Shown here: piece by piece, positions 8,601 through 15,668 of the stretch
Position numbering within the stretch: the stretch's first letter is position 1
How the letters are laid out: each line of letters begins with the position of its first letter
NCBI RefSeq assembly: GCF_002946835.1
Contig: NZ_CP026652.1
Coordinates: 5,084,001-5,148,000, forward strand
DNA from: Streptomyces dengpaensis
Lineage (GTDB): Bacteria > Actinomycetota > Actinomycetes > Streptomycetales > Streptomycetaceae
DNA length: 64,000 nucleotides
Direction: 5' to 3'
Position numbers and translations under genes: made by a program
The notes under the pieces: model-generated
The model's database searches: none
The model's input: the letters and a program-made list of their open reading frames with translations, nothing else
Told to the model about the DNA's origin: nothing

Positions 8601-8649
8601 GAGCTGGTGGTCGGTGCTGCTGGAGCAGATGTGGGACGGCCTGTTGTAA
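5614..8649 (+). CDS. Imm35/YrhB - proline-rich repeats - deaminase - SUKH-4 multidomain protein
   Basis: This is a 1011-residue cytoplasmic protein with four parts. Residues 1-90 resemble the YrhB/Imm35 immunity fold (FAQAQERAEEWI ... RDSGEATLWPGLPVGEVI). Residues ~120-690 are Gly/Pro/Ala-rich low complexity, including four near-identical long repeats. Residues ~695-810 look like a nucleic-acid/nucleotide deaminase domain: HPEWQMLHELRA gives the HxE motif, and HTELESCELPGAYC gives two cysteines. Residues ~825-1011 are a SUKH-4 domain (AAAFGPGVFRFD ... SYLVMGSDFGKAICVQY). The ATG at 5614 sits 7 bp after the WHH gene. No export signal is visible. The protein combines one toxin-type fold with two immunity-type folds. 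Domain calls are from motif recognition, and function is not established. Confidence 0.8.
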   Translation: MVTFAQAQERAEEWINGDVASYQHREVRVREFELGFVVWAEDRVDGPRSDGGAQRLVIARDSGEATLWPGLPVGEVIRRYEEDYGVQNASQEPAPAPPARVDLNQTSFLLTPPEWLQDAADKLGIPDRRAGASGGASGSDGAGGRPAVAAGDASLGGGSANGASVGGGSAPGAHGAPSAPGVPSAPGGGTPWPAAATADGPGSGPQDAVTPGAPSAATPWAGTDTNADAGDDRSVPLPATVFAPQLTDVGDADTPPPVATPDAKTALMAGGSQLPRTALAPAVDDPNSPPASGPAQGQGGVPGTPPPGVPQGSAVPGSTPPPGAPVQGGPQGTPPPGAPAYGFPQGPGGVPSTPPPGAPQPPGAPGTPPPAAPSRPLAPNAGDIADAATSKAQAPPRGARGGGASTPPPPSAPGVPGARPGSTPPPASGPGAPGTPAGGYVPTQLVSQLGPEGAEGLAGPAGAPQPPGGTPPGGVHHAATMLAGPAVGGLGAPQPPGAPGVPGAPGGPGQPAAPGVPQPPGGTPPGGVHHAATMLAGPAVGGPGAPQPPGAPGVPGAPGGPGQPAAPGAPQPPGGTPPGGVHHAATMLAGPAVGGPGAPQPPGAPGAPGAPGAPGAPQPPGGTPPGGVHHAATMLAGPAVGGPGVPPPPQAPGMPPGAPQPLPGQPLPGQPMPPGQQPPAYGYPQAGQPTVGPGYQAVLRFRAQDGSEQQLIRRSAPGTPHPEWQMLHELRAMNVPPQQVLELHTELESCELPGAYCARMIRETWPQARITSIAPYGTDHASRQQGMHQLLAHQGELHQVADGPARPAPVRAPIPPVQPAPPIPPEAVGQELAAAFGPGVFRFDQAAVSRQGVPNVVAHTLVVAGLPVDMGPFFWAQAQPGRPVPTLAELAQERGVQPASDAGSYLVMGSDFGKAICVQYGTANIVAVPVEAGPGGAPVPPQFVNTGLPEFARCLALLGRMWRLRFGLNQEQAGRWTVDFQAQLASLDPAALGSPESWWSVLLEQMWDGLL
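7003..7535 (+). repeat. Four in-frame long tandem repeats inside the 1011-aa protein
   Basis: Copies begin at 7003, 7162, 7321 and 7462, so the spacings are 159, 159 and 141 bp (53, 53 and 47 codons). Each unit has a PQPPGGTPPGG segment, the invariant VHHAATMLAGPAVGG segment and a variable PGAPG/PGVPG collagen-like spacer. Near identity at the DNA level points to recent duplication. Confidence 0.95.
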
Positions 8650-8673
8650 GGCCGCGGACTTAGGCACGTACCG

Positions 8674-8712
8674 ACGAGGCGCTCGACCTGTGGGATGGGT
8701 CGGGCGCCTCGT
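8674..8712 (+). terminator. Hairpin terminator after the toxin/immunity operon
   Basis: Arms ACGAGGCGCTCGAC and GTCGGGCGCCTCGT pair over 14 positions with one wobble, around an 11-nt loop, 25 bp after the TAA of the 1011-residue gene. There is no strong T tract, as is usual in Streptomyces. Confidence 0.75.
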
Positions 8713-8906
8713 TCGTGTGGTCATCACACCGTTCCCTGACGCCCTATCAGGGAACTCCGACGCCAAATGACTCATTCCACGCCGAATGGGTGGGCGGAGT
8801 GTCGCGTTATGAACACTTCCGTGTGATCGATCAAGATATGCGCGAAATCTTCATTTCGGCAGCGTCGGTTCGCCGTTCGGTTGTGGCAGCGGAGAGGGGT
8901 CCAAGG

Positions 8907-9794
8907 ATGAGCAGCGCACCGGTATCGCCGCACGGCTTCATGGCCGTACGGGGGCGTGGTTACCGTCCCGAGCAGGTCGACGCGTACGCCGCGGCGCTCT
9001 CGCGGGACCGCGACGCCGCCTGGGAGCGGGCCGCCCGGCTGACCGTGCTGGCCAAGGAGATGGACGCGGAGGCACAGCGGCTGCGGGACGTCGTGGCACA
9101 GCTCGCCCCGCAGACGTACGAGACGCTTGGGGAACGGGCCCGGCGGATCTTCGAACTCGGCGAGGAGGAGGCCGCGGCCGTACGCGACACCGCGCGCCGT
9201 GAGGCCCAGCGCGTCGTCGACGAGGCCGAGGCGGCGGGGCGCGCGGCGCGCGAGGCGGCGCAGGCGTACGCCGACGAGGTGCGCGCCGACGCCGAGGAAC
9301 GCACCCGGCAGCGGCTCCTCGCCGCCCGCGCCGAGGCCGACGAGATGCGCATCTCCGCCCGCCGCGACATCAAGGAGAACCGCGGTGAGGCGCTCGCCGC
9401 GCTGCGTGAGATGCGGCAGCGCACGGAAGGGCTGCTCGCCGAGCAGGAGAAGGAGTTCGCCGAGCGCTGGGCGGAGGCCGAGCGCGAGGCCGCCGAGCGG
9501 GAGGCCGCGCTCGACGCACACCACCTCGAACGCGTCGCGCGCGCGGAGGCCGCGCTGTCCGATGCCAAGCGGGCCTTCACCGAGGCCGAGGAGGCCGCTC
9601 GGCAGCAGCAGGAGGATGCCGTGGCGCGTGCCGGGGAGGTGCTCGCGGAGGCGCGGGTGCGGGAGGACCGGATCGCGCGGGAGACCGAGCGGGTGCTGCG
9701 TGAGCACGGGGAGCGGTGGGATGACGTACGGGCCCATATGGACCACGTACGGTCGAGTCTTACGACGCTGACGGGGCGGGCTCCTGCGGAGTAG
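8907..9794 (+). CDS. DivIVA-like coiled-coil protein (Streptomyces 'cellulose-binding protein' family)
   Basis: This 295-residue protein starts with the DivIVA-type GFMAVRGRGYRPEQVDAYAAALSRDRD segment and continues as an almost uninterrupted Ala/Glu/Arg-rich coiled coil (about 45-280). Such proteins are annotated as cellulose-binding in streptomycetes but resemble the cytoskeletal/polarity coiled coils of that genus, so a scaffold role at the membrane or hyphal tip is more plausible than binding cellulose. The ATG at 8907 follows GGAGAGGGGTCCAAGG. The reading frame is open from 8715, but the 257-bp leader lacks coding character and looks like promoter sequence. It converges on the symporter operon. 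Confidence 0.8.
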   Translation: MSSAPVSPHGFMAVRGRGYRPEQVDAYAAALSRDRDAAWERAARLTVLAKEMDAEAQRLRDVVAQLAPQTYETLGERARRIFELGEEEAAAVRDTARREAQRVVDEAEAAGRAAREAAQAYADEVRADAEERTRQRLLAARAEADEMRISARRDIKENRGEALAALREMRQRTEGLLAEQEKEFAERWAEAEREAAEREAALDAHHLERVARAEAALSDAKRAFTEAEEAARQQQEDAVARAGEVLAEARVREDRIARETERVLREHGERWDDVRAHMDHVRSSLTTLTGRAPAE

Positions 9795-9810
9795 TGACCG
9801 GGCGTGCCTT

Positions 9811-9942
9811 GCCGCTCCGCGGCGCCTGTTCCGCCCGCTCCGCGGGCGCCTGCGCCTCCTCGCCGCTCCGCGGGCGCCTTGCTTCGCCGCTCCGCGGCGT
9901 TTCTCCGCCCGCTCCGCGGGCCTCTCTTCGCCGCTCCGCGGC
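9811..9942. repeat. Array of six short palindromes, (G/C)CCGCTCCGCGG(G/C) type
   Basis: Six 13-15 nt hairpins with the constant core CCGCTCCGCGG begin near 9811, 9833, 9862, 9886, 9907 and 9930. They are separated by 8-14 nt of pyrimidine-rich sequence. They lie between convergent genes and may work as a bidirectional terminator. Confidence 0.9.
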
Positions 9943-10013
9943 GGGTTTCCCGCCCGCCCACCCGTCTCGGGTGGTTGGGAGGTGCCGTAATGCCGCTCGC
10001 GTCCCCGTCTCCC

Positions 10014-11645
10014 TCAGTCCTCCTTCCTCACCGCCCCCGCCAGAATCCACCCCTCCACCGCCTCGTACTGCCTCCTCTGCTCCTCCGCCTTCTTCCTCCC
10101 GGATGCCACCGTCCCCAGCCAGCCGTAGGCGAAGCCCAGTGGGATGGAGACGAGGCCTGTGGTGGTGAAGGGGAACCAGTTGAAGTCGGCGTCGGGGAAG
10201 GCGGAGATGGGGGAGCCGGAGACGAGATTCGTGCCCGGCATCAGCAACAGGACCGTGAGGGTGCCGCCGATGAGGGTGGCCAGGAGGCCGGTGCGGGTGT
10301 AGCGGCGCCAGAAGAGGCTGTAGACCAGTGCGGGCGCTATCGCGGAGGCGCCCAGGCAGAAGGAGAGGGTGACCAGGGGTTGCAGGCTGCGGTGCTGGAC
10401 GTGGGTGGCCAGGAGGATGGCCGTTGCGCCGACCGCCAGGGCGGAGGCGCGGGCCAGGAGCATCTCGCGGCGCGGCGACAGTTCGGCGCCGGCGCGGCGG
10501 CGCAGTAGCCCGCCGTGCGCGAACACGTCGTGGGCCAGGGAGTTGGCGCAGGCCAGGATCATCCCGGCGACCGAGGCGAGGAGCGTCAGGAACAGTGCCG
10601 TGGTGACCGTGGTGAACAGGAGGGTCTCGGGCGTGGAGACGGACGGGCCGAACGCCGCGCGCGAGCCCAGCAGATACGCCGTGTTGCCCTGCGGGTCGGC
10701 GCCCGCGATCTCCGCGCGCCCGATCAGCGCCGTCGCGCCGAACCCGACGACGGTGATGACCAGTACGAACACCGCCACGCACCACACCGCCCAGGACATC
10801 GAGCGGCGCACCTGCCGGGCACTGCCCGCCGTGTACATGCGCATGGTGACGTGGGGGAGGCAGGCCACGCCGAGGACGACGGTCAGTTGTGAACTGATCA
10901 TGTCCAGGCGGGGGTTGGGGCCGTCCGCGAACTGCAGGCCCGACTGGAGGAAGGCCCCTCCCACGCCGCTGTTCTCCGCCGCCGCGTCGAGCAGCGCGCC
11001 CGGGTTCCAGTCGAAGCGGTTCAGGATGAGTACGGCGATCACGGCGCCCGATCCGAGCAGCATCACGATCTTCAGGATCTGGATGAGGGCGGTGCCCTTC
11101 ATGCCGCCGATCGCCGCGTAACTGATCATCAGCGCGCCGAGCCCGATGATGCACCCGGTCTTGAGGGCGTCGCTGGAGAAGCCGAGGAGGAAGGCCAGGA
11201 GGTCGCCCGTACCGGCCAGTTGGACCAGCATCATCGGCATCAGAGCTATCAGCGTCACCGCGCACGCGGTGATGCGGACCGCGCGGCCCGGCATTCTTCG
11301 CGCGAGCGCGTCTCCCATGGTGAACCGGCCCGCGTTGCGCAGCGGTTCGGCCAGCAGGAACATCAGCAGCATGAGGGAGAGGGCGCCGCTCAGGGCCAGT
11401 ACGACGCCGTCGTAGCCGGCCAGCGCGATCACCCCGCCCGTGCCGAGCACGGTCGCCGCGGAGATGTAGTCCCCGGCGATGGCCAGGCCGTTGCGCATCG
11501 GCGACAGCGTTCCGTACCCCGTGTAGAACTCGTCAAGGTCGTCACGGTCGGGGCCGGTCATCACGCACAGCAGGAGCGTGACCGTGGCCACCGTCGTGAA
11601 CGCCACCAGCGACATGGTCTGCGCTGAACTGCTGAACCCCGTCAT
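10014..11645 (-). CDS. Sodium:solute (acetate-type) symporter, ActP-like
   Basis: This 543-residue integral membrane protein of the sodium:solute symporter family has about 13 hydrophobic segments. Family features include YTGYGTLSPMRNGLAIAGDYISAATVLGTGG near the N-terminus, YAAIGGMKGTALIQILKIV in the middle and SVAGMILACANSLAHDVF further on. The pairing with a DUF485 gene is typical of ActP-type acetate/short-carboxylate permeases. The ATG at 11645 overlaps the DUF485 stop by 4 nt, which fixes the start and indicates translational coupling. The C-terminus is a charged cytoplasmic tail. The substrate is inferred from the family and not proven. Confidence 0.88.
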   Translation of the reverse strand: MTGFSSSAQTMSLVAFTTVATVTLLLCVMTGPDRDDLDEFYTGYGTLSPMRNGLAIAGDYISAATVLGTGGVIALAGYDGVVLALSGALSLMLLMFLLAEPLRNAGRFTMGDALARRMPGRAVRITACAVTLIALMPMMLVQLAGTGDLLAFLLGFSSDALKTGCIIGLGALMISYAAIGGMKGTALIQILKIVMLLGSGAVIAVLILNRFDWNPGALLDAAAENSGVGGAFLQSGLQFADGPNPRLDMISSQLTVVLGVACLPHVTMRMYTAGSARQVRRSMSWAVWCVAVFVLVITVVGFGATALIGRAEIAGADPQGNTAYLLGSRAAFGPSVSTPETLLFTTVTTALFLTLLASVAGMILACANSLAHDVFAHGGLLRRRAGAELSPRREMLLARASALAVGATAILLATHVQHRSLQPLVTLSFCLGASAIAPALVYSLFWRRYTRTGLLATLIGGTLTVLLLMPGTNLVSGSPISAFPDADFNWFPFTTTGLVSIPLGFAYGWLGTVASGRKKAEEQRRQYEAVEGWILAGAVRKED

Positions 11646-12127
11646 CGCGTCGCCTCCCGCCTCGCGTCCAGTTCGGCGTGTTTGCGGATCCGGTCCGCGA
11701 TCGGGTCGACGCGCCGGCGCGCCGTGTACTCGTACAGCCAGATCGCCAGGCAGGTGACCGGCACTTGAAGCAGCCCGAGCAGCAGCCCGGTCGACAGCCC
11801 GCCGGACACCGTGCTCGTCATCAGCGACGGCGCGAACGCGGACAGGATGAGGAAGAGGGTGAAGTAGCCGAGTGCGGTGAGCGTGGCCGTGCGCCGCTGC
11901 CAGCGGTAGGCGGTGCGCAGGATCCGCAGGTCGCGGTGGTGCCCGAGCGGGGCACGGCGTGGCTGCCGGCGCCGCTCGGGCTCGGGCTCGGGCGGCCGGG
12001 GCGCCCAGGGGTAGGTGAGGTAGGGCGGGGAGGAGTCGTGCGGTGGAGCGGGGTACGGCGGGGAGGGATATGGCGGGGAGGGGTCGGGCGGTGGAGCGGG
12101 GTACGGCGCGAACGGGTCGTAGGACAT
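11642..12127 (-). CDS. DUF485 small membrane protein, symporter partner
   Basis: This 161-residue protein has a ~65-residue Pro/Ser/Tyr-rich N-terminus (PYPAPPPDPSPPYPS type) followed by a DUF485 core with two membrane helices (ALGYFTLFLILSAFAPSLM and LLLGLLQVPVTCLAIWLYEYTA). DUF485 proteins are encoded with ActP-type symporters and probably form an accessory subunit. It is the first gene of the unit and overlaps the symporter by ATGA. The upstream 245 bp contain GGTTTTCCCCAAACTGG and CGTTAACTCAGGTTTTTTGG, an AT-richer stretch likely to hold the promoter. Confidence 0.85.
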   Translation of the reverse strand: MSYDPFAPYPAPPPDPSPPYPSPPYPAPPHDSSPPYLTYPWAPRPPEPEPERRRQPRRAPLGHHRDLRILRTAYRWQRRTATLTALGYFTLFLILSAFAPSLMTSTVSGGLSTGLLLGLLQVPVTCLAIWLYEYTARRRVDPIADRIRKHAELDARREATR

Positions 12128-12372
12128 CCCGGTTCTCCTTGCGTGGCTCGGGTCCGTGGCGGCGGACCGCAGGGAGGTGGGGGGGTGAGTGAGTCACGCA
12201 CGCTACCCGCACGTAACCGGGGCGTGACAGGGTTTTCCCCAAACTGGCCAGTCGGTATGCGCTTACTACGCTGACCTCGGGTGTTACCCCCGTTAACTCA
12301 GGTTTTTTGGCCCGCGCGTTGGGGCCGCTTGAGCTGAACCGGCGTCACGGACCGCCGTGGGCAGGGGTGCTT

Positions 12373-12541
12373 CTAGGGCCTGTCCGGCGGATCATGCCGC
12401 AGACGCGCGGCTTGGCACGCCCATCTGCGGCGTTGTCGTCGGTTGCCGACTCCCCCACGCTCGAATGCGCTCACGCGGGGGCACCCCCATCGCGTCGCCG
12501 GCCGGTGGCGCGGGCGGTCCGGCGTTCAGCAGGAGACAACG
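12373..12541. repeat. IS-end / dispersed repeat region
   Basis: The segment begins AGGGCCTGTCCGGCGGATCA, a sequence I associate with ends of Streptomyces insertion elements. It contains a CCCCCACGC...GCGGGGG hairpin followed by CACCCCCATCGCG, which recurs in variant form at 62841-62883. It adjoins the transposase remnant. The IS family was not determined. Confidence 0.45.
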
Positions 12542-12957
12542 CCTAGTGGGGCATTTCTTACCACGTCGGGCGATTTCCTCGGCCACGACCGCGGTCTCGC
12601 ATTCGGGCGAGAGGGCGGCTCCGCTCCAGGCGCAAGCGCCATGGGCGCGATGCCGAGCGTGGCCTGCTGGACGCCGTTGTCCTTGGGCCGGCAGTCCCGC
12701 AGGATCTTCCAGTTCTTCAGTCGGGACAGGGCGTGCTCGACGCGGGCGCGTGCTTTGCGGTGAATCTTGTTCTCGGCCTCCTGCTCGGCACTCAGGTGCT
12801 GTTGGCCTCGCCGTCTGCGGTGCGGGATGAGCAAACCGGTGCCCCGGTAGCCGCCGTCGGCGATGACCGGGGCACCGCGACAGGCCCGGTCAACGCCGGA
12901 TTCGGTGAACGCCCGGCAGCGGGGGCCGATGGCCAGGCGGCGCCAAGTGAGCCTCCT
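12526..12957 (-). pseudogene. IS5-like transposase, C-terminal remnant
   Basis: Reading leftward from about 12957 the sequence gives RAFTESGVDRACRGAPVIADGGYRGTGLLIPHR and then HRKARARVEHALSRLKNWKIL, the C-terminal catalytic part of an IS5-type (DDE_Tnp_4) transposase. The N-terminal half is absent, no start codon fits the upstream part, and the tail after TLGIAP (PGAEPPSRPNARPRSW) is not transposase-like. It sits between the DUF485 and MFS genes with a repeat on its distal side, so it is old insertion debris. Confidence 0.8.
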
Positions 12958-12972
12958 TGAGCGGGGGTGCCC

Positions 12973-14496
12973 TCACTCCCCGGTGTTCTTCAGCACCGGG
13001 AAGCGGCGTGGTGCGACGAACAGCACGACCAGGAAGGAGAGTGCGGCGGCGCAGGCCGCGCCCAGGTAGACGGCGTGGACGGCGTCGGCGACCGCGTGGC
13101 GCAGGTGTTCGGCGGGGGCGCCCGAGTCCAGGGCGCGGGTCACCGAGTCGAGGTCGCCCGCGCCGCCGAGCCGTGCGGCCAGCACCCCGTTGGCGACCGC
13201 GCCGAACAGGGCCGCGCCCACGGTCTGTCCGGTCTGGCGGCAGAAGAGGACGGACGCGGTGGTCGTGCCGCGTTCGTCCCAGTCGACGGTCGACTGGACG
13301 CCGATGAGCAGAGGGAGTTGGAACAGGCCGAGGGCGCCGCCGAGGAGCAGCATGAGGAGCGCCGGCTGCCACGGCTCGCCCGGGTAGGGGAGGAAGGGGA
13401 AGGCGAGCAGAAGGAGGGTCGCCGTGCCGATGCCCAGCATCGCGGTGTTGCGGAAGCCGATGCGCCGGTAGACGTGCTGGCTGAGTGCCGCCGACACCGG
13501 CCAGCTCAAGGTCCAGACGGAGAGCACGAATCCGGCGGCGATGGGGGCCAGGCCCAGGACGGCCTGTGCGTAGGTGGGCAGGAAGACCGTGGGCGCGACC
13601 ATGACCAGGCCCAGCGCGCCGAGCGCCAGGTTCACCGCGGCGATGGTGCGCCGGCGCCACACCCAGCCGGGGATGATCGGCTCGGCGGCCCGCCGCTCGA
13701 CGGCGACGACGACCGCGACCAGGGCGAGTCCCGTACCGAGCAGGGCGATCGAGGGGGCCGACAGCCAGTCCCAGGCGACGCCTCCCTGCACGAGCGCGGT
13801 GAGCAGGACGCCGCCGCAGGCGAAGACGGCGAGGGCGCCCGCCCAGTCGATGCGCGGACGCGGGGTCGTCTCCCGTACGGGCTCGTGCAGGTGACGCGCG
13901 ATCAGCCACAGGGCGAGCGCGCCGATCGGCAGGTTGACGAGGAAGATCCACCGCCAGTCGGTGTACGCCGCGAGGACTCCGCCCAGTGCGGGACCGGCGA
14001 CCGACGAAGTCGCCCACACGGTGGACAGCTTGGCCTGGATCTTGGGGCGTTCCTTGAGCGGGTAGAGGTCGGCGGCGATCGTCTGCACCGTGCCCTGGAG
14101 GGCACCGCCGCCCAGGCCCTGCACGATGCGGAAGGCGATGAGCGCGGCCATGTTCCAGGCCAGGGCGCAGAGCAGGGAGCCCAGCAGGAACACCGCCGCG
14201 CCCGCGATCAGCACCGGCTTGCGGCCGAAGGTGTCGGAGAGCTTGCCGTATACCGGCAGCGTGACGGTCACGGCGAGCAGGTAGCCCGAGAACAGCCAGG
14301 AGAACACGGAGAAGCCGCCGAGGTCGCCGACGATCTGCGGTACGGCGGTGGAGATGATGGTGGAGTCGAGGGCCGCCAGCGCCATCGTGAGCATGAGGGC
14401 CGCGACGACGGCTCCCCGTCTGTCGGTTCCGGTGCGCTGTGCGGTGTCGCGTATCGCAGGTCTCGTACGGCCCACAGGATCGGATTCCTTCCCCAT
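12973..14496 (-). CDS. MFS drug exporter, DHA2 (14-TM) family
   Basis: This 507-residue membrane transporter has about 14 hydrophobic segments. The first loop carries motif A (GKLSDTFGRKPV). TM1 has the LDSTIISTAVPQIVGDL signature of EmrB/QacA-type proton antiporters, and TDWRWIFLVNLPIG follows TM5 as usual. The family exports drugs and other toxic small molecules. The ATG at 14496 has GGAAT-type upstream sequence only. No TetR or MarR regulator is adjacent: downstream is the transposase remnant and upstream is the divergent ABC operon. The substrate is unknown. Confidence 0.92.
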   Translation of the reverse strand: MGKESDPVGRTRPAIRDTAQRTGTDRRGAVVAALMLTMALAALDSTIISTAVPQIVGDLGGFSVFSWLFSGYLLAVTVTLPVYGKLSDTFGRKPVLIAGAAVFLLGSLLCALAWNMAALIAFRIVQGLGGGALQGTVQTIAADLYPLKERPKIQAKLSTVWATSSVAGPALGGVLAAYTDWRWIFLVNLPIGALALWLIARHLHEPVRETTPRPRIDWAGALAVFACGGVLLTALVQGGVAWDWLSAPSIALLGTGLALVAVVVAVERRAAEPIIPGWVWRRRTIAAVNLALGALGLVMVAPTVFLPTYAQAVLGLAPIAAGFVLSVWTLSWPVSAALSQHVYRRIGFRNTAMLGIGTATLLLLAFPFLPYPGEPWQPALLMLLLGGALGLFQLPLLIGVQSTVDWDERGTTTASVLFCRQTGQTVGAALFGAVANGVLAARLGGAGDLDSVTRALDSGAPAEHLRHAVADAVHAVYLGAACAAALSFLVVLFVAPRRFPVLKNTGE

Positions 14497-14879
14497 ACAC
14501 CTATCCGCCGTGCACAGCTTCCCACTTGCCCCTCACGCCGCGGGAGGGTGGAGCCTGGGTGAGTCCGAGGGTGGAGAGAACCCCGAGGCGCGCTCCACCG
14601 GAGGGTGGACTGCCCCTAGGGGTACCTCCGTACTAGGGCTCGGGGTGGGTTCGTGCCGGCGGAGGACGAGACGGGGACGGGGTCGTCCTTAACCTGGCTT
14701 TACGCCGACGGGGGCGCTGTACCGAACCCGCGGGGGGTGGGGTTTTCCCCAGGGAAAGACGGGGCTGGGCACCAGCGCGCCGGACCCCCTCCCGCCGCCA
14801 GACTCATCGACGTACCGCTTCTCACGCATCATTCGCTGACCAACACGACCTATCCGCTGACCGACATAGGAGACATACC
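14497..14879. other. Divergent intergenic region between MFS and ABC operons
   Basis: This 383-bp space separates divergent genes. It contains GGGTGGA-type direct repeats (14545-14610), no convincing ORF, and an AT-richer stretch 14815-14878 with ACGACCTATCCGCTGACC. The latter ends in the Shine-Dalgarno TAGGAGACATACC for the GTG at 14880. No clear operator was recognised. Confidence 0.5.
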
Positions 14880-15668
14880 GTGACATCGGCTGTGACCATT
14901 CCCAGGCACGGGGGTACTGGAGGGCGTACGGCCGTTGCCGCGCGGGCGCGGCAGGTCGTCAAGGCGTACGGCTCCGGGGAGACCCGCGTCGTCGCCCTGG
15001 ACCAGATCGACGTGGACATCGCGCGGGGCCAGTTCACCGCGATCATGGGCCCCTCGGGGTCTGGCAAGTCCACGCTGATGCACTGCCTCGCCGGGCTCGA
15101 CACCGTGACGAGCGGTCAGATCTACCTGGACGAGACCGAGATCACCGGGCTCAAGGACAAGAAGCTCACGCAGCTGCGCCGGGACCGGATCGGCTTCATC
15201 TTCCAGGCGTTCAACCTGCTGCCGACGCTGAACGCGATCGAGAACATCACGCTGCCGATGGACATCGCGGGCCGTAAGCCGAACAAGGGCTGGCTGGACC
15301 AGGTCGTGGAGACCGTCGGGCTCGCCGAACGGCTCAAGCACCGCCCGAACCAGCTCTCCGGCGGTCAGCAGCAGCGCGTCGCCGTGGCCCGCGCGCTGGC
15401 CGCCCGCCCCGAGATCATCTTCGGCGACGAGCCGACCGGAAACCTGGACTCCCGTGCGGGCGCCGAGGTGCTGGGCTTCCTGCGCCGCTCCGTGGACGAG
15501 CTCGGCCAGACCATCGTGATGGTCACGCACGACCCGGTGGCCGCCTCGTACGCGGACCGTGTGCTGTACCTCGCCGACGGCCGGATCGTCGACGAGATGC
15601 AGCGGCCGACCGCGGACGCCGTCCTCGACCGTATGAAGGACTTCGACGCCCGGGGGCGTACGTCATGA
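14880..15668 (+). CDS. ABC transporter ATP-binding protein (MacB/LolD type), first copy
   Basis: This 262-residue cytoplasmic ATPase shows Walker A GPSGSGKST (about residue 60), the Q-loop FIFQAFNLLPTL, signature LSGGQQQRVAVARAL, Walker B IIFGDEPTGNLDS and the H-loop MVTHDPVAA. The NLLPT and DEPTGNLDS pattern is typical of the MacB/LolD group that powers FtsX-type permeases. The GTG start has AGGAG 10 nt upstream. Its stop overlaps the permease start by ATGA. It is closely similar to the ATPase at 49947-50717, including the ADAVLDRMK tail. Confidence 0.95.
   Translation: MTSAVTIPRHGGTGGRTAVAARARQVVKAYGSGETRVVALDQIDVDIARGQFTAIMGPSGSGKSTLMHCLAGLDTVTSGQIYLDETEITGLKDKKLTQLRRDRIGFIFQAFNLLPTLNAIENITLPMDIAGRKPNKGWLDQVVETVGLAERLKHRPNQLSGGQQQRVAVARALAARPEIIFGDEPTGNLDSRAGAEVLGFLRRSVDELGQTIVMVTHDPVAASYADRVLYLADGRIVDEMQRPTADAVLDRMKDFDARGRTS

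Noticed and set aside
5515..8775. Very long antisense open frame opposite the 1011-residue protein
   Set aside because: Arg/Thr/Pro-rich shadow frame expected from high-GC repetitive DNA.
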